Shown here: positions 27,268-35,790 of the stretch, in pieces
Position numbering within the stretch: position 1 is the stretch's first letter
How the letters are laid out: each line of letters begins with the position of its first letter
NCBI RefSeq assembly: GCF_013415485.1
Contig: NZ_JACBXS010000025.1
Span: forward strand, 1 to 53,585
Reading direction: 5' to 3'
Length of the DNA: 53,585 nt
From: Rhabdonatronobacter sediminivivens
GTDB taxonomy: Bacteria; Pseudomonadota; Alphaproteobacteria; Rhodobacterales; Rhodobacteraceae
Translations under genes and position numbers: made by a program
Notes under the pieces: generated by a model
Told to the model about the DNA's origin: nothing
The model's database searches: none
What the model saw: the letters and a program-made list of their open reading frames with translations, nothing else

Positions 27268-27963
27268 TCAGATGGAGACGCGCTCCAGGATCTCTTGCTT
27301 GGTCACGTCCTGCGCGCTCTGTGACAGGACCACCTCGCCGCGGTTGAGCACGCAGAAACTGTCGGCCAGCGCATAGGCGAAATCGAAATATTGCTCGACC
27401 AGCACGATGGCGATCTGGCCCTCGGCGCGCAGCAGTTCGATCACCTTGCCAATCTGCTTGATGATATTGGGCTGGATGCCCTCGGTCGGTTCATCCAGCA
27501 GCAGAACCCTGGGTTGCGCGATCAATGCGCGGGCGATGGCCAGTTGCTGTTGCTGCCCGCCTGACAGGTCGCCGCCGCGCCGGTCCTTCATCTGTTTCAG
27601 GACCGGAAACAGATCGTAGATCCGGTCAGGGATGCGGCGCTCGGCCCGCGGCAGGCAGGCGAAGCCGGTCTGCAGGTTTTCGGTTACGGTCAGCAGGGGG
27701 AATATCTCGCGCCCCTGAGGGACATAGGCGATGCCCGCCTGCGCCGCCTGCGCGGCCGAGGGATGCTCCAGCACCTGCCCGTCCAACGTGATGGTTCCGC
27801 CCGAATAGGGGTGGCGCCCGGCGATGGCGCGCAGGAGCGAGGTCTTGCCCACCCCGTTGGTGCCCATCACCGCCGTCACCGCGCCGGGCCGCGCCTGCAG
27901 CGACACGCCCCACAGGATTTGCGACGCCCCGTAATGCAGGGTCAGGTTTTCAACGCTCAACAT
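27268..27963 (-). CDS. urtE: Urea ABC transporter ATP-binding protein UrtE
   Basis: One of the two ATPases of the high-affinity urea importer. The 231-residue LivF-like protein has Walker A GTNGVGKTSLL, Q-loop YVPQGREIFP, signature LSGGQQQQLAIARAL and Walker B VLLLDEPTEGIQP. The TEGIQP sequence after Walker B is characteristic of UrtE rather than generic LivF. It is last in the urtABCDE operon, three bases after urtD. Confidence 0.93.
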   Translation of the reverse strand: MLSVENLTLHYGASQILWGVSLQARPGAVTAVMGTNGVGKTSLLRAIAGRHPYSGGTITLDGQVLEHPSAAQAAQAGIAYVPQGREIFPLLTVTENLQTGFACLPRAERRIPDRIYDLFPVLKQMKDRRGGDLSGGQQQQLAIARALIAQPRVLLLDEPTEGIQPNIIKQIGKVIELLRAEGQIAIVLVEQYFDFAYALADSFCVLNRGEVVLSQSAQDVTKQEILERVSI

Positions 27964-27966
27964 GTC

Positions 27967-28707
27967 TCAGCGCCCCAGATAGACATCGATCACCTGCTGG
28001 TCTTGCGTGACATGGTCCAGCGATCCTTCGGCCAGCACAGACCCTTCGTGCAGCACCGTCACCCGGCAGTCCAGGCGGCGGATGAACTCCATGTCATGTT
28101 CGATCACCATCACCGCGCGGCTGCGCGCGGCGCGGGTCAGCAGCGCGGTGGTGTGTTCGCGCTCGGCCGGGGTCATTCCGGCGGCGGGTTCGTCCACCAG
28201 CAACAGGCGCGGGTCCTGGGCCAGCAGCATGCCGATTTCCAGCCATTGTTTCTGCCCGTGGGACAGGTGGCCGGCACGGTGGTCCAGCCGCGCAGCCAGG
28301 CCAACTTCCTCGGCCAGGTCCTGTATCCGCGCGCGGTCGGCAGCCGAGGCTTTCCACATCAGCACCGACAACGGCCCGCGCTTGTTGGCCAGTGCCATGG
28401 CCAGGTTGTCGCGCACGCTCTGATCCTCGAACACGGTGGGTTTCTGGAACTTGCGCCCGATCCCGGCCGTGGCGATCTGGCTTTCCGAGAGTTTCAGCAG
28501 GTCGATCTGGCGTTCGGTCCACAGCACCCGGCCTTCATCCGGGCGGGTCTTGCCGGTGACGATATCCATGAAGGTGGTCTTGCCCGCGCCATTGGGGCCG
28601 ATGACGGCGCGCAATTCAGGCTCGGCCATGGCGATGGAGAGGTTGTTGATGGCGCGGAACCCGTCAAATGTGACCGACACGCCCGAGACTTCCAGCAGCG
28701 TGGCCAT
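27967..28707 (-). CDS. urtD: Urea ABC transporter ATP-binding protein UrtD
   Basis: Second ATPase of the urea importer. The 246-residue LivG-like protein has Walker A GPNGAGKTTFMD, signature LSHGQKQWLEIGMLL and Walker B LLLVDEPAAGMTPAE. The LSHGQKQWLEIGM form is typical of UrtD. The ATG at 28707 overlaps the urtC stop by one base (TGATG); the frame remains open farther upstream inside urtC, but that extension is a shadow. Confidence 0.93.
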   Translation of the reverse strand: MATLLEVSGVSVTFDGFRAINNLSIAMAEPELRAVIGPNGAGKTTFMDIVTGKTRPDEGRVLWTERQIDLLKLSESQIATAGIGRKFQKPTVFEDQSVRDNLAMALANKRGPLSVLMWKASAADRARIQDLAEEVGLAARLDHRAGHLSHGQKQWLEIGMLLAQDPRLLLVDEPAAGMTPAEREHTTALLTRAARSRAVMVIEHDMEFIRRLDCRVTVLHEGSVLAEGSLDHVTQDQQVIDVYLGR

Positions 28708-29909
28708 CAGCTTTTCCTTACCAGATAGTCGAACAGCCCGCCGATGCCCTTTGGAAAGAACAGCGTGACCAGCACGAAGCCCAGGCCCAGCAGCACCAGC
28801 CACCAGTCGGTCCAGACGATGCGATAGAAGCCCAGGTCGATATTGGGTGCCCCGCCCCCGGTGAGCCAGCTTGACAGCAGCGACACCAGCGCCGCCCCGA
28901 TCACTGCGCCATAGAGCCGCCCGCGCCCGCCGATGGCGACCCAGACGGCCAGATAGATGCTGGCGATGGGGGCGATTTCGGCGGGGTTGATGATCCCGGC
29001 CTGCGGGTAGTAAAGCGCGCCCGCGATGCCTGATATGATCCCCGTAAGGGTGAAGACAAAGAGCTTGTAGCCTTCGACATTGTAGCCAAGGAAGCGCACG
29101 CGGGCCTCGTTGTCGCGGATCGCCTTGATCACCGAGCCGAACTTGCCCGAGACCACCCAGGCAAAGAGCAGATACCCCGCGCCAAGGGCAAAGGCCGAGG
29201 CCCAGAAGAACCACACCGATATCACCGATTGCGGCAGATGCAGCGAGCCGGGGATGTTCTGCAACCCCGACAGCCCGTTGTTCCCGCGTAGCCCGGTATC
29301 ATTCTGGAACAGATAGAGCGACAGCGCCAGCGTCATGGCCTGGGTCAGGATCGACAGATAGACGCCGGTCACGCGGGAGCGGAAGGCCAGCCAGCCGAAC
29401 ACCAGCGCCAACAGCCCCGGCACCAGCACCACCATGGCCAGTTGGAACGGCAGCGAACCCGCAAAACTCCAGATCAGCGGCAGTTCGCTGGAGCCGACGA
29501 CGCCGAAGATCTGGGCGGCGACGGCCTCGGACACCTCGGCCTCGGTCGGCGGGATGGTGCCCCGGCCCAGATTGTCACGGATGACGATTTCCGTGCGCGC
29601 ATACATCAGCCACATGCCGATGGCATAGCCCCCCAGCCCGAAGAAGGCGAAATGGCCCAGGCTGAGGATGCCGCAATAGCCCCAGACCACATCCATCGCC
29701 ACGGCGATCAGGCACAGGCACAGCGTCATGCCCAGCACCTTGACCAGTGAGGTGGAGATCACGCCGACTCCCATCCCTTCGGACAGCACGGTGACACCCA
29801 GCGTGAACAGCCCCAGAAGCCCCATGAACCACAGCACCGACGGATTGTCGCGCAGGAAGCTGCGCCGGACGGGGGCAGGGGCGGCGGGGCTGGAAACGTC
29901 GATCTTCAT
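28707..29909 (-). CDS. urtC: Urea ABC transporter permease UrtC
   Basis: A 400-residue LivM-like inner-membrane permease with about nine hydrophobic segments, starting with FMGLLGLFTLGVTVLSEGMG. Family landmarks are WGYCGILSLGHFAFFGLGGY and the loop VIKAIRDNEARVRFLGYNVEGYKL, which contacts the ATPase. It pairs with UrtB to form the channel. It starts four bases after the urtB stop. Confidence 0.94.
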   Translation of the reverse strand: MKIDVSSPAAPAPVRRSFLRDNPSVLWFMGLLGLFTLGVTVLSEGMGVGVISTSLVKVLGMTLCLCLIAVAMDVVWGYCGILSLGHFAFFGLGGYAIGMWLMYARTEIVIRDNLGRGTIPPTEAEVSEAVAAQIFGVVGSSELPLIWSFAGSLPFQLAMVVLVPGLLALVFGWLAFRSRVTGVYLSILTQAMTLALSLYLFQNDTGLRGNNGLSGLQNIPGSLHLPQSVISVWFFWASAFALGAGYLLFAWVVSGKFGSVIKAIRDNEARVRFLGYNVEGYKLFVFTLTGIISGIAGALYYPQAGIINPAEIAPIASIYLAVWVAIGGRGRLYGAVIGAALVSLLSSWLTGGGAPNIDLGFYRIVWTDWWLVLLGLGFVLVTLFFPKGIGGLFDYLVRKS

Positions 29910-29913
29910 TCCC

Positions 29914-31893
29914 TCAATCCCCCGCCGCGCGGCCCTTCAGGGCAACGATGCCCTTTGGCCGGAACTGGATGAACAGGATGATGAACAGTACCATATAGGT
30001 CTGTGCGGCCAGCGTATTCGCCGGGTTGAACCATTCGATCCCTTTCTGAAGCGCGCCGATCAGCCCGGCCCCGGCCAGGGTGCCAAAGACCGATCCCACG
30101 CCGCCGACCACCACGGTCATGAAGCTTTGCACGATATATTGCGCCCCCATTTCCGATGTGACCTGCGCATACATGCCGATGGCCACTCCGGCGACCCCGG
30201 CGATGCCGGAGCCCAGGCCAAAGGTCAGCATGTTGATCCGGTCCGGGTTGATCCCCATGGACGCGGCCATGCCGGGGTTCTGCGTCACGGCGCGGACCTC
30301 CAGCCCCAGCCGGGTGCGGTTGAGGATGAACAGCAGCAACAGCAGGAACAGGATCGCCATGACGAAGATCCCCACCCGCAGCGTGCTGATGGACACGATA
30401 TCGTTGAACCGGATCGCGCCCGCCAGCCAGTCCGGCGCGGTCAGCGGGCGGGCCTGGGTGCCGAAGATGTTCTTGGCCAGTTGCTGCAGCGCGATGGAGA
30501 TACCGAAGGTGGCCAGCAGCGTCTCCAGCGGGCGGGTATACAGGTGGCGGATCACCAGCCGTTCCATGGCCACCCCGGCGGCGAAGGTCACCGCAAAGGC
30601 CAGCGGCAGCGCCACCACCAGCGACACCGTGTAATCGGGGATCAGCGTCTGCACCACATAGCCGGTATAGGCGCCCATCATGATGAATTCGCCATGGGCC
30701 ATGTTGATCACCCGCATGACGCCAAAGGTGATGGCCAGCCCGATAGCGGCCAGAAAGAAGATCGAGGCCAGCGAGAGCGCATCGAGCGTGATGCCCAGGA
30801 ATTGCCAGGCGCTGATCGTGGCGCGGGTGCTGTCCAGCGCGGCGCGGGCGGCATCGGTCACGGCGCTGTCAGGCTCCAGATAGGCGTCGAAGAAGACTTG
30901 CTGCGCGACCGCCGCCTCCATGTCGGCGGTGGTGACCAGGGGCGCGACGGTCCCGGCCTCCTCCAGCGCGCGATAGGCCTCGCGGCGCATCTCGTCAGTG
31001 TGCAGGCGATGGACGGGGATGCCCGCGACCTCGCCATCCACGACATTGGCGCGCAGGGCATCGCGGATGGCATTGCGGCCCGGGCGGTCCTGGGCCAGCC
31101 CGGCATCCGACAGCCGCTCATAGGCGGCGATCAGGTCGATGTCCTCGCCCACCACGCGGATCCGGGCGACATTGGTGCCTTCGGGGATTTCGGTGGCGAA
31201 TTCCGACCGGGTGGAAAGGATCTGGTTCAGCGCCCGCCGGGCTTCGGTGCTGATATCGCCCGAAAGGCCGTCGATGGCGGCCACACGGGTGGCACTGTCA
31301 CTGGCGAACCGGGCGTTGAGCAGGTCCAGCAGGCGGGCCATGCGGGTGGCGATGGCAGCATCCGTTTCGACCGCAAGCGCCGCTTCCAGCGCGGGGATCT
31401 GGTCTGGTTCAGGGCTGCGGGCGATCGAGGCCAGCGCGGCGCTGCGCCGCGCCGGGTCCGGGGCCAGCAGCTCGAAGCTGACCAGCGCGGCCTCGATCTC
31501 GCGCCGGACGCCGGCATTGACGCGGATCTGGTTGACATCGCGGGTGGTGGTGGTGCCGGCCTCGGCGCCGGTGTCGATGTCGATCAGGGTCAGATCGCGC
31601 CCCGCGCCCTCGGCCGCGTAGAAGAACAGCCCGTCCTCGGGGCGTTCATAGACTTCACGCGCGGCCCAGCGGGTCAGGAAATCCGGGGTTCCGGGCGCGT
31701 CCGCAGCCTGCAGCGCGTCCAGCACCGTGCCCACCTGCGCGCGTGAGGGGCTGGCGACCTGCTCCTGCACCGTTTGCAGCACATCCTGCAGGGGGGATGC
31801 GTCCTGCGCGGCCAGCGGCGCGGGGCGCAGCATCAGCAGCAGGGGCAGGATCAGACAGGCCAGGAACAGGGCGGTCCGGGGCAGGCGCGTCAT
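29914..31893 (-). CDS. urtB: Urea ABC transporter permease UrtB with large periplasmic N-terminal domain
   Basis: A 659-residue permease. A signal peptide (TALFLACLILPLLLMLRPAPLAAQ) is followed by a helical, HEAT-like periplasmic region to about residue 360. The LivH-like membrane domain then begins (SLASIFFLAAIGLAITFGVM, then RVINMAHGEFIMMGAYTGYV). The N-terminal extension is typical of UrtB and absent from amino-acid LivH proteins. The coupling motif is in VTQNPGMAASMGINPDRINM. It lies downstream of urtA in the operon. Confidence 0.93.
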   Translation of the reverse strand: MTRLPRTALFLACLILPLLLMLRPAPLAAQDASPLQDVLQTVQEQVASPSRAQVGTVLDALQAADAPGTPDFLTRWAAREVYERPEDGLFFYAAEGAGRDLTLIDIDTGAEAGTTTTRDVNQIRVNAGVRREIEAALVSFELLAPDPARRSAALASIARSPEPDQIPALEAALAVETDAAIATRMARLLDLLNARFASDSATRVAAIDGLSGDISTEARRALNQILSTRSEFATEIPEGTNVARIRVVGEDIDLIAAYERLSDAGLAQDRPGRNAIRDALRANVVDGEVAGIPVHRLHTDEMRREAYRALEEAGTVAPLVTTADMEAAVAQQVFFDAYLEPDSAVTDAARAALDSTRATISAWQFLGITLDALSLASIFFLAAIGLAITFGVMRVINMAHGEFIMMGAYTGYVVQTLIPDYTVSLVVALPLAFAVTFAAGVAMERLVIRHLYTRPLETLLATFGISIALQQLAKNIFGTQARPLTAPDWLAGAIRFNDIVSISTLRVGIFVMAILFLLLLLFILNRTRLGLEVRAVTQNPGMAASMGINPDRINMLTFGLGSGIAGVAGVAIGMYAQVTSEMGAQYIVQSFMTVVVGGVGSVFGTLAGAGLIGALQKGIEWFNPANTLAAQTYMVLFIILFIQFRPKGIVALKGRAAGD

Positions 31894-31956
31894 GGGCGGT
31901 CACTTTCGGCAAGGGGCGGGCAGGGGGCACGCGGCCCCCCGCCCGGGTGGCAGCGC

Positions 31957-33240
31957 TCAGTAGTTCGAGGTCAGCTGCACGCAGGTTTCGGACGCGGTGT
32001 CGTACATGCCGCATTCCAGCGCCTGCCAGTCGCTGGTCAGCGTTGCGCTTTCGGACAGGAAGGGCGACCAGGCCTCGCCCGCGACTTCCTCGGTCTGGCT
32101 GATGATGTCGAATTGCCCGTCGGCGCGGATCTCGCCGATCAGCACGGGTTTGGACAGGTGGTGGTTGGGGTTCATCACCGCCATGCCGCCGGTCAGGTTG
32201 GGGAATTCCTGGCCCCACATCGCCTCGCGCACCGCATCCACATCGGTGGTGCCGGCCTCTTCGACCGCGTTCACCCACATGTTGAAGCCGATGTAATGGG
32301 CTTCCATCGGGTCATTGGTCACGCGGCTGTCATCGCCGATGAACTCATGCCAGGCGGCGATGAATTCGTCATTGACCTCGGTATCGGCGGACATGAAGTA
32401 GTTCCAGGCCGCCAGATGGCCGACGAGGCGCGAGGTATCGAGACCCGAAAGCTCTTCCTCGCCGACCGAGAAGGCCACCACCGGCAGGTCGAAGCTGTCG
32501 ATCCCCTGGGCTGCCAGTTCGGTGTAGAAGCCCACATTGGCATCGCCATTGATGGTGGAGATCACGCCCACCTGCTTGCCGCCCGCGCCCAGCGCGATCA
32601 CGTCGGATACGATGGTGGACCAGTCCGAATGGCCAAAGGGCGTGTAGTTGACGAAGATGTCTTCCGGCGCGATGCCCGCATCCAGCAGATAGGCTTCAAG
32701 GATGGCGTTTGTGGTGCGCGGATAGACATAGTCGGTGCCCAGAAGCGCGAAGGATTCGACGCCCAGTTCCTCAAGGAAATAGTCCACCGCCGGGATGGCC
32801 TGCTGGTTGGGCGCAGCACCGGTGTAGAACACATTGCGAGAGCTTTCCTGCCCTTCATACTGCACCGGGTAGAACATTAGTCCGTTGAGCTCTTCCAGTA
32901 CCGGCAACACGGCCTTGCGCGCGACCGAGGTCCAGGCGCCGAAGATCACGTCAACCTCCTCGACCGTGATGAGCTGGCGCGTCAGTTCCGCAAACAGCGG
33001 CCAGTCCGAGGCCGGGTCCACGACCACCGCCTCCAGCTCACAGCCCAGCAACCCGCCATTGGCGTTCTGCTGTTCGACCAGCATCAGCATCACGTCGCGC
33101 AGGGTGGTTTCGGAAATCGCCATGCTGCCCGAAAGCGAATGCAGCACGCCGACCTTGATGGGGCAATCAGCCAGTGCCGGGCTTGTTGTCGCCATCAAGG
33201 CCGCGGCAGCGGCCGATGCGTAGAGGGTTTTCTTGACCAT
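31957..33240 (-). CDS. urtA: Urea ABC transporter substrate-binding protein UrtA
   Basis: Periplasmic urea-binding protein, first gene of urtABCDE. The 427-residue product has a signal peptide (MVKKTLYASAAAAALMATTSPALA). The mature part shows UrtA hallmarks: IKVGVLHSLSGSMAISE, FGAWTSVARKAVLPVLEE, MFYPVQYEGQESSRNVFYTG, GTDYVYPRTTNAI, AAWNYFM and AHYIGFNMWVNAVEEAG. The start at 33240 is chosen over an in-frame ATG at 33306 because the signal peptide begins there, with AAGGA upstream. A gap of about 60 bases to urtB allows differential expression. Urease genes are not in the window. Confidence 0.95.
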   Translation of the reverse strand: MVKKTLYASAAAAALMATTSPALADCPIKVGVLHSLSGSMAISETTLRDVMLMLVEQQNANGGLLGCELEAVVVDPASDWPLFAELTRQLITVEEVDVIFGAWTSVARKAVLPVLEELNGLMFYPVQYEGQESSRNVFYTGAAPNQQAIPAVDYFLEELGVESFALLGTDYVYPRTTNAILEAYLLDAGIAPEDIFVNYTPFGHSDWSTIVSDVIALGAGGKQVGVISTINGDANVGFYTELAAQGIDSFDLPVVAFSVGEEELSGLDTSRLVGHLAAWNYFMSADTEVNDEFIAAWHEFIGDDSRVTNDPMEAHYIGFNMWVNAVEEAGTTDVDAVREAMWGQEFPNLTGGMAVMNPNHHLSKPVLIGEIRADGQFDIISQTEEVAGEAWSPFLSESATLTSDWQALECGMYDTASETCVQLTSNY

Positions 33241-33343
33241 ATCGATGCGGGTCCTTGGATAAGGCCGCGTCTGTCGCCCGGGAAAAACCTTGCCATTGTT
33301 AGGCATTGCCCCCAGATCAGGCAGAGCAGCTGTTCATGTTGCT

Positions 33344-33389
33344 CATGCCCAACGGGTCGGTATCCGCCAAGATCAGACCGTTGGGCATG
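33344..33389 (-). promoter_or_regulatory. 12-bp perfect inverted repeat in the urtA leader
   Basis: CATGCCCAACGG (33344-33355) and CCGTTGGGCATG (33378-33389) are separated by 22 bases. If transcribed with urtA this would be a stable hairpin with a large loop, about 104 bases before the urtA start. It could be an mRNA control element or a long-spaced protein-binding dyad. I recognise no riboswitch class. Confidence 0.55.
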
Positions 33390-33398
33390 TCTTAATTC

Positions 33399-33416
33399 TG
33401 TTGACGCTTGGTCAAC
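33399..33416. promoter_or_regulatory. Palindromic operator candidate between urtA and ABC operon
   Basis: TGTTGACGCTTGGTCAAC contains the inverted repeat GTTGAC-GCTTG-GTCAAC (33400-33416). One half, TGGTCAA, equals a RutR half-site, but the overall spacing (15 bp for TTGAC...GTCAA) is one base short of the RutR consensus. Regulator identity is therefore open. Confidence 0.4.
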
Positions 33417-33453
33417 GCCCCAGTTGTCGCCGTGGCAGGCGGTATCGGTAAAG

Positions 33454-33468
33454 TGGCACATCATTGGC
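33454..33468 (+). promoter_or_regulatory. Possible sigma-54 promoter for the second ABC operon
   Basis: TGGCAC (33454-33459) followed by TTGGC (33464-33468) places the invariant GG and GC dinucleotides 12 bp apart, as in the consensus TGGCACG-N4-TTGC, with one mismatch in the -12 element. It faces the substrate-binding protein gene about 230 bases downstream. Nitrogen control by RpoN would suit the context but is only inferred. Confidence 0.35.
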
Positions 33469-33697
33469 GCGCAGCTTTTCGGCGTGGCACGCACGGCACT
33501 GTGCATTTTTTGGGCGTTTATTCCGATCAGCGCCCGCAAAACGTGCTGCAGCGCAGCGATGCGCGCGCCTTGCCGCTTGCCAAAGCCTCTTTTCCGGCCA
33601 TGGACCCCATGATAAACGAATTGGGTGGCTGCGGTTTCCGCTCCGGCGGGACCCTGGCTCGATAACGACCAAAAACCAACGCAAGGGAGTTGAATCC

Positions 33698-34879
33698 ATG
33701 AGGAAACTGTTGCTTGCCAGCACCGCGATCGCCTTTGGCGCCGGTGCCGCGATGGCCGATGACATCAGGTTTGGCGTGCTGCTTGGCTTCACCGGTCCGA
33801 TTGAATCGGTCACGCCGCATATGGCGGATTCGGCTGAAATGGCCTGGCAGGAGATCAACGAGGCCGGCGGCATCCTGGGCGGGCAGATGATCGGCTCGGT
33901 CCGGGCTGACAGCACCTGTCTGGACGCCAGCGCGGCACAGGCCGCGGCCGAGCGTCTGATCTCCTCGGACGGGGTCGTTGGCATCATGGGCGCCGACTGT
34001 TCGGGCGTGACCATGGCGGTTCTGCAGAACGTGGCGATGTCGGCCGGTGTGCCGATGATCTCGCCCTCGGCGACCTCGCCGGCGTTCACCACCACCGACT
34101 CGGGCGGCATGTTCTTCCGCACCGCGCCGTCGGACGCGCGTCAGGGCGCCGTTCTGGCCGAGATCATCACCGAGCGTGGGATTTCCAACGTCGCCGTGAC
34201 CTACACCAACAATGACTATGGCGCGGGCTTCGCCAACGCCTTTGTCGAAAACTTCGAAGCCGCTGGCGGCAGCGTCACCACCTCGATCCCGCATGAGGAC
34301 GCGCGCGGTGACTATTCGGCCGAGGTCGGCACCCTGGCATCGGCCGGTGGCGATGCGCTGGTGATCCTGGGCTACACCGACGGTGGCGGCGCCATGCTGC
34401 GCACGGCCTGGGAACTGGGCGCTTTTGATGCATTCTTCATCGGCGACGGCATGTATGGCGATGAGTTGGTCGAATCCGTGGGTGAGGCGCTGGAAGGCAC
34501 CGTGGGCACCCTGCCGGGCGCCGAGGGCGAGATGGCAGACGCCTTCGCCGCGCTGGGCGAAGCCAACAACGTGCTGACCGCCAGCTCCTTCACCGGTGAA
34601 AGCTATGACGCCGCCGCCCTGCTGGCCCTGGCCGCGCAGGCCGCGGGCGAAGCCACGCCCGAAGGCATCGCCGCCAACATCCTGAACGTGGCCAACGCCC
34701 CGGGCGAGGAGATCCTGCCCGGCGAACTGGGCCGCGCGATCGAGATCCTGGCCAATGGCGGTGAGGTCAACTACATCGGCGCCACCGATGTGGAGCTGAT
34801 CGGACCCGGTGAAGCTGCCGGCACCTACCGTGAATATGTCGTCGAAGACGGCCAGTTCGTGACCGTGCGCTTCCGCTGA
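33698..34879 (+). CDS. LIV-type ABC transporter substrate-binding protein
   Basis: A 393-residue periplasmic binding protein. The signal peptide MRKLLLASTAIAFGAGAAMA is followed by the leucine-binding-protein fold (IRFGVLLGFTGPIESVTPHM, GADCSGVTMAVLQNVAMSAG, MISPSATSPAFTTT, VAVTYTNNDYGAGFANAFVE, GGGAMLRTAWELGAFDAFFI). The start at 33698 has AAGGGAG upstream. It heads a five-component importer operon divergent from urtABCDE. The ligand is unknown: amino acids, short amides or related compounds are all possible. A strong intercistronic hairpin follows. Confidence 0.88.
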   Translation: MRKLLLASTAIAFGAGAAMADDIRFGVLLGFTGPIESVTPHMADSAEMAWQEINEAGGILGGQMIGSVRADSTCLDASAAQAAAERLISSDGVVGIMGADCSGVTMAVLQNVAMSAGVPMISPSATSPAFTTTDSGGMFFRTAPSDARQGAVLAEIITERGISNVAVTYTNNDYGAGFANAFVENFEAAGGSVTTSIPHEDARGDYSAEVGTLASAGGDALVILGYTDGGGAMLRTAWELGAFDAFFIGDGMYGDELVESVGEALEGTVGTLPGAEGEMADAFAALGEANNVLTASSFTGESYDAAALLALAAQAAGEATPEGIAANILNVANAPGEEILPGELGRAIEILANGGEVNYIGATDVELIGPGEAAGTYREYVVEDGQFVTVRFR

Positions 34880-34903
34880 TCGCCAGCACCGAAGCGCGTT
34901 CCG

Positions 34904-34937
34904 GGCCCGGGGGGCAGCCACGTCCCCCGGGCCTTTT
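34904..34937 (+). terminator. Intercistronic hairpin/partial terminator after the binding-protein gene
   Basis: GGCCCGGGGG (34904-34913) and CCCCCGGGCC (34924-34933), perfect 10-bp stem, followed by TTTTCC. It lies between the binding-protein gene and the ATPase gene, a position where such hairpins usually protect the 5' message and lower downstream expression so that the binding protein is in excess. Confidence 0.75.
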
Positions 34938-34989
34938 CCGAACCAAGACCGAATCCGGCAAACGGATCGCATCAACAGGGAGACCGGCC

Positions 34990-35790
34990 ATGGACATGAT
35001 CCGGGTCGAGGATCTGCACAAGCATTTCGGCGGCTTCCATGCCGTCGATGGCGCCAGCCTCAGCATTGAAAAAGGCTCGATCACCGGGCTGATCGGCCCC
35101 AATGGAGCGGGCAAGACCACGCTGTTCAACGTGATCGCGGGGGTGCTGCCGCCGACCTCGGGGCGGGTGATCATGGAGGGCGCGGACATCACCGGCCTGC
35201 CGCCGCACGCCCTGTTCCAGAAGGGGCTGCTGCGCACCTTTCAGATCGCGCATGAATTCCACACCATGACCTGCCGTGAAAACCTGATGATGGTGCCGCC
35301 GCGCCAGTCGGGGGAAAACCTGTGGTCGGCCTGGTTCGAACGCGGCAAGGTCCGGCTGGAGGAAGAGGAAATCCGCCGCCGCGCCGATGAGGTGCTGGAA
35401 TTCCTGACCATCGACCATATTGCCGATGAAAAGGCGGGCATGATCTCGGGCGGGCAGAAGAAGCTGCTGGAGCTGGGCCGCACCATGATGACCGACGCCC
35501 GCGTGGTGTTCCTGGACGAGGTTGGCGCCGGGGTGAACCGCACGCTTCTGAACACCATCGCGGATGCCATCGTCCGCCTGAACCAGGAGCGCGGCTATAC
35601 CTTTGTGGTCATCGAACATGACATGGATTTCATCGGCCGCATCTGCGACCCGGTGATCTGCATGGCCGAAGGCAAGGTCCTGGCCGAGGGCACGCTGGAT
35701 GAGATCAAGGCCAATGAGGCCGTGATCGAGGCCTATCTGGGCACCGGGCTGAAGAACAAGGTTGTCAAGGAAGAGGAGGCGACCCTGTGA
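34990..35790 (+). CDS. LIV-type ABC transporter ATP-binding protein (LivG-like)
   Basis: A 266-residue ATPase with Walker A GPNGAGKTTLFNV, signature ISGGQKKLLELGR, Walker B VVFLDEVGAGVN and switch His in VIEHDMDFI. Val replaces the common Pro after the Walker B DE, a mild deviation that leaves the catalytic Glu in place. AGGGAGA precedes the start. The stop overlaps the next gene by four bases (GTGA). Confidence 0.88.
   Translation: MDMIRVEDLHKHFGGFHAVDGASLSIEKGSITGLIGPNGAGKTTLFNVIAGVLPPTSGRVIMEGADITGLPPHALFQKGLLRTFQIAHEFHTMTCRENLMMVPPRQSGENLWSAWFERGKVRLEEEEIRRRADEVLEFLTIDHIADEKAGMISGGQKKLLELGRTMMTDARVVFLDEVGAGVNRTLLNTIADAIVRLNQERGYTFVVIEHDMDFIGRICDPVICMAEGKVLAEGTLDEIKANEAVIEAYLGTGLKNKVVKEEEATL

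Larger units (their letters stand above)
33241..33697. promoter_or_regulatory. Divergent control region between urtA and the second ABC operon
   Basis: These 457 bases separate two divergent importers. They contain a 12-bp perfect inverted repeat (33344-33355 / 33378-33389), a small palindrome GTTGAC-GCTTG-GTCAAC, a sigma-54-like TGGCAC...TTGGC (33454-33468) facing right, and a 23-codon minus-strand frame in the urtA leader (33317-33388). Each is treated separately below. The right part (about 33470-33680) shows no further gene that I can support. Confidence 0.6.

Noticed and set aside
29728..31746. 672-codon plus-strand frame opposite urtB
   Set aside because: Antisense to urtB, rich in Asp/His/Gln/Gly with no recognisable domain.
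33241..33416. Guanidine (ykkC) or other known riboswitch in the urtA leader
   Set aside because: None of the conserved core sequence blocks of these classes are present on the minus strand.
33485..33505. Second sigma-54-like site (TGGCACG...)
   Set aside because: The GC dinucleotide expected 12 bases after GG is not in place.
33411..33697. N-terminal extension of the binding-protein gene from an ATG at 33464
   Set aside because: The signal peptide begins at 33698 with a good Shine-Dalgarno, and the extension is Arg/Cys-rich without family support.
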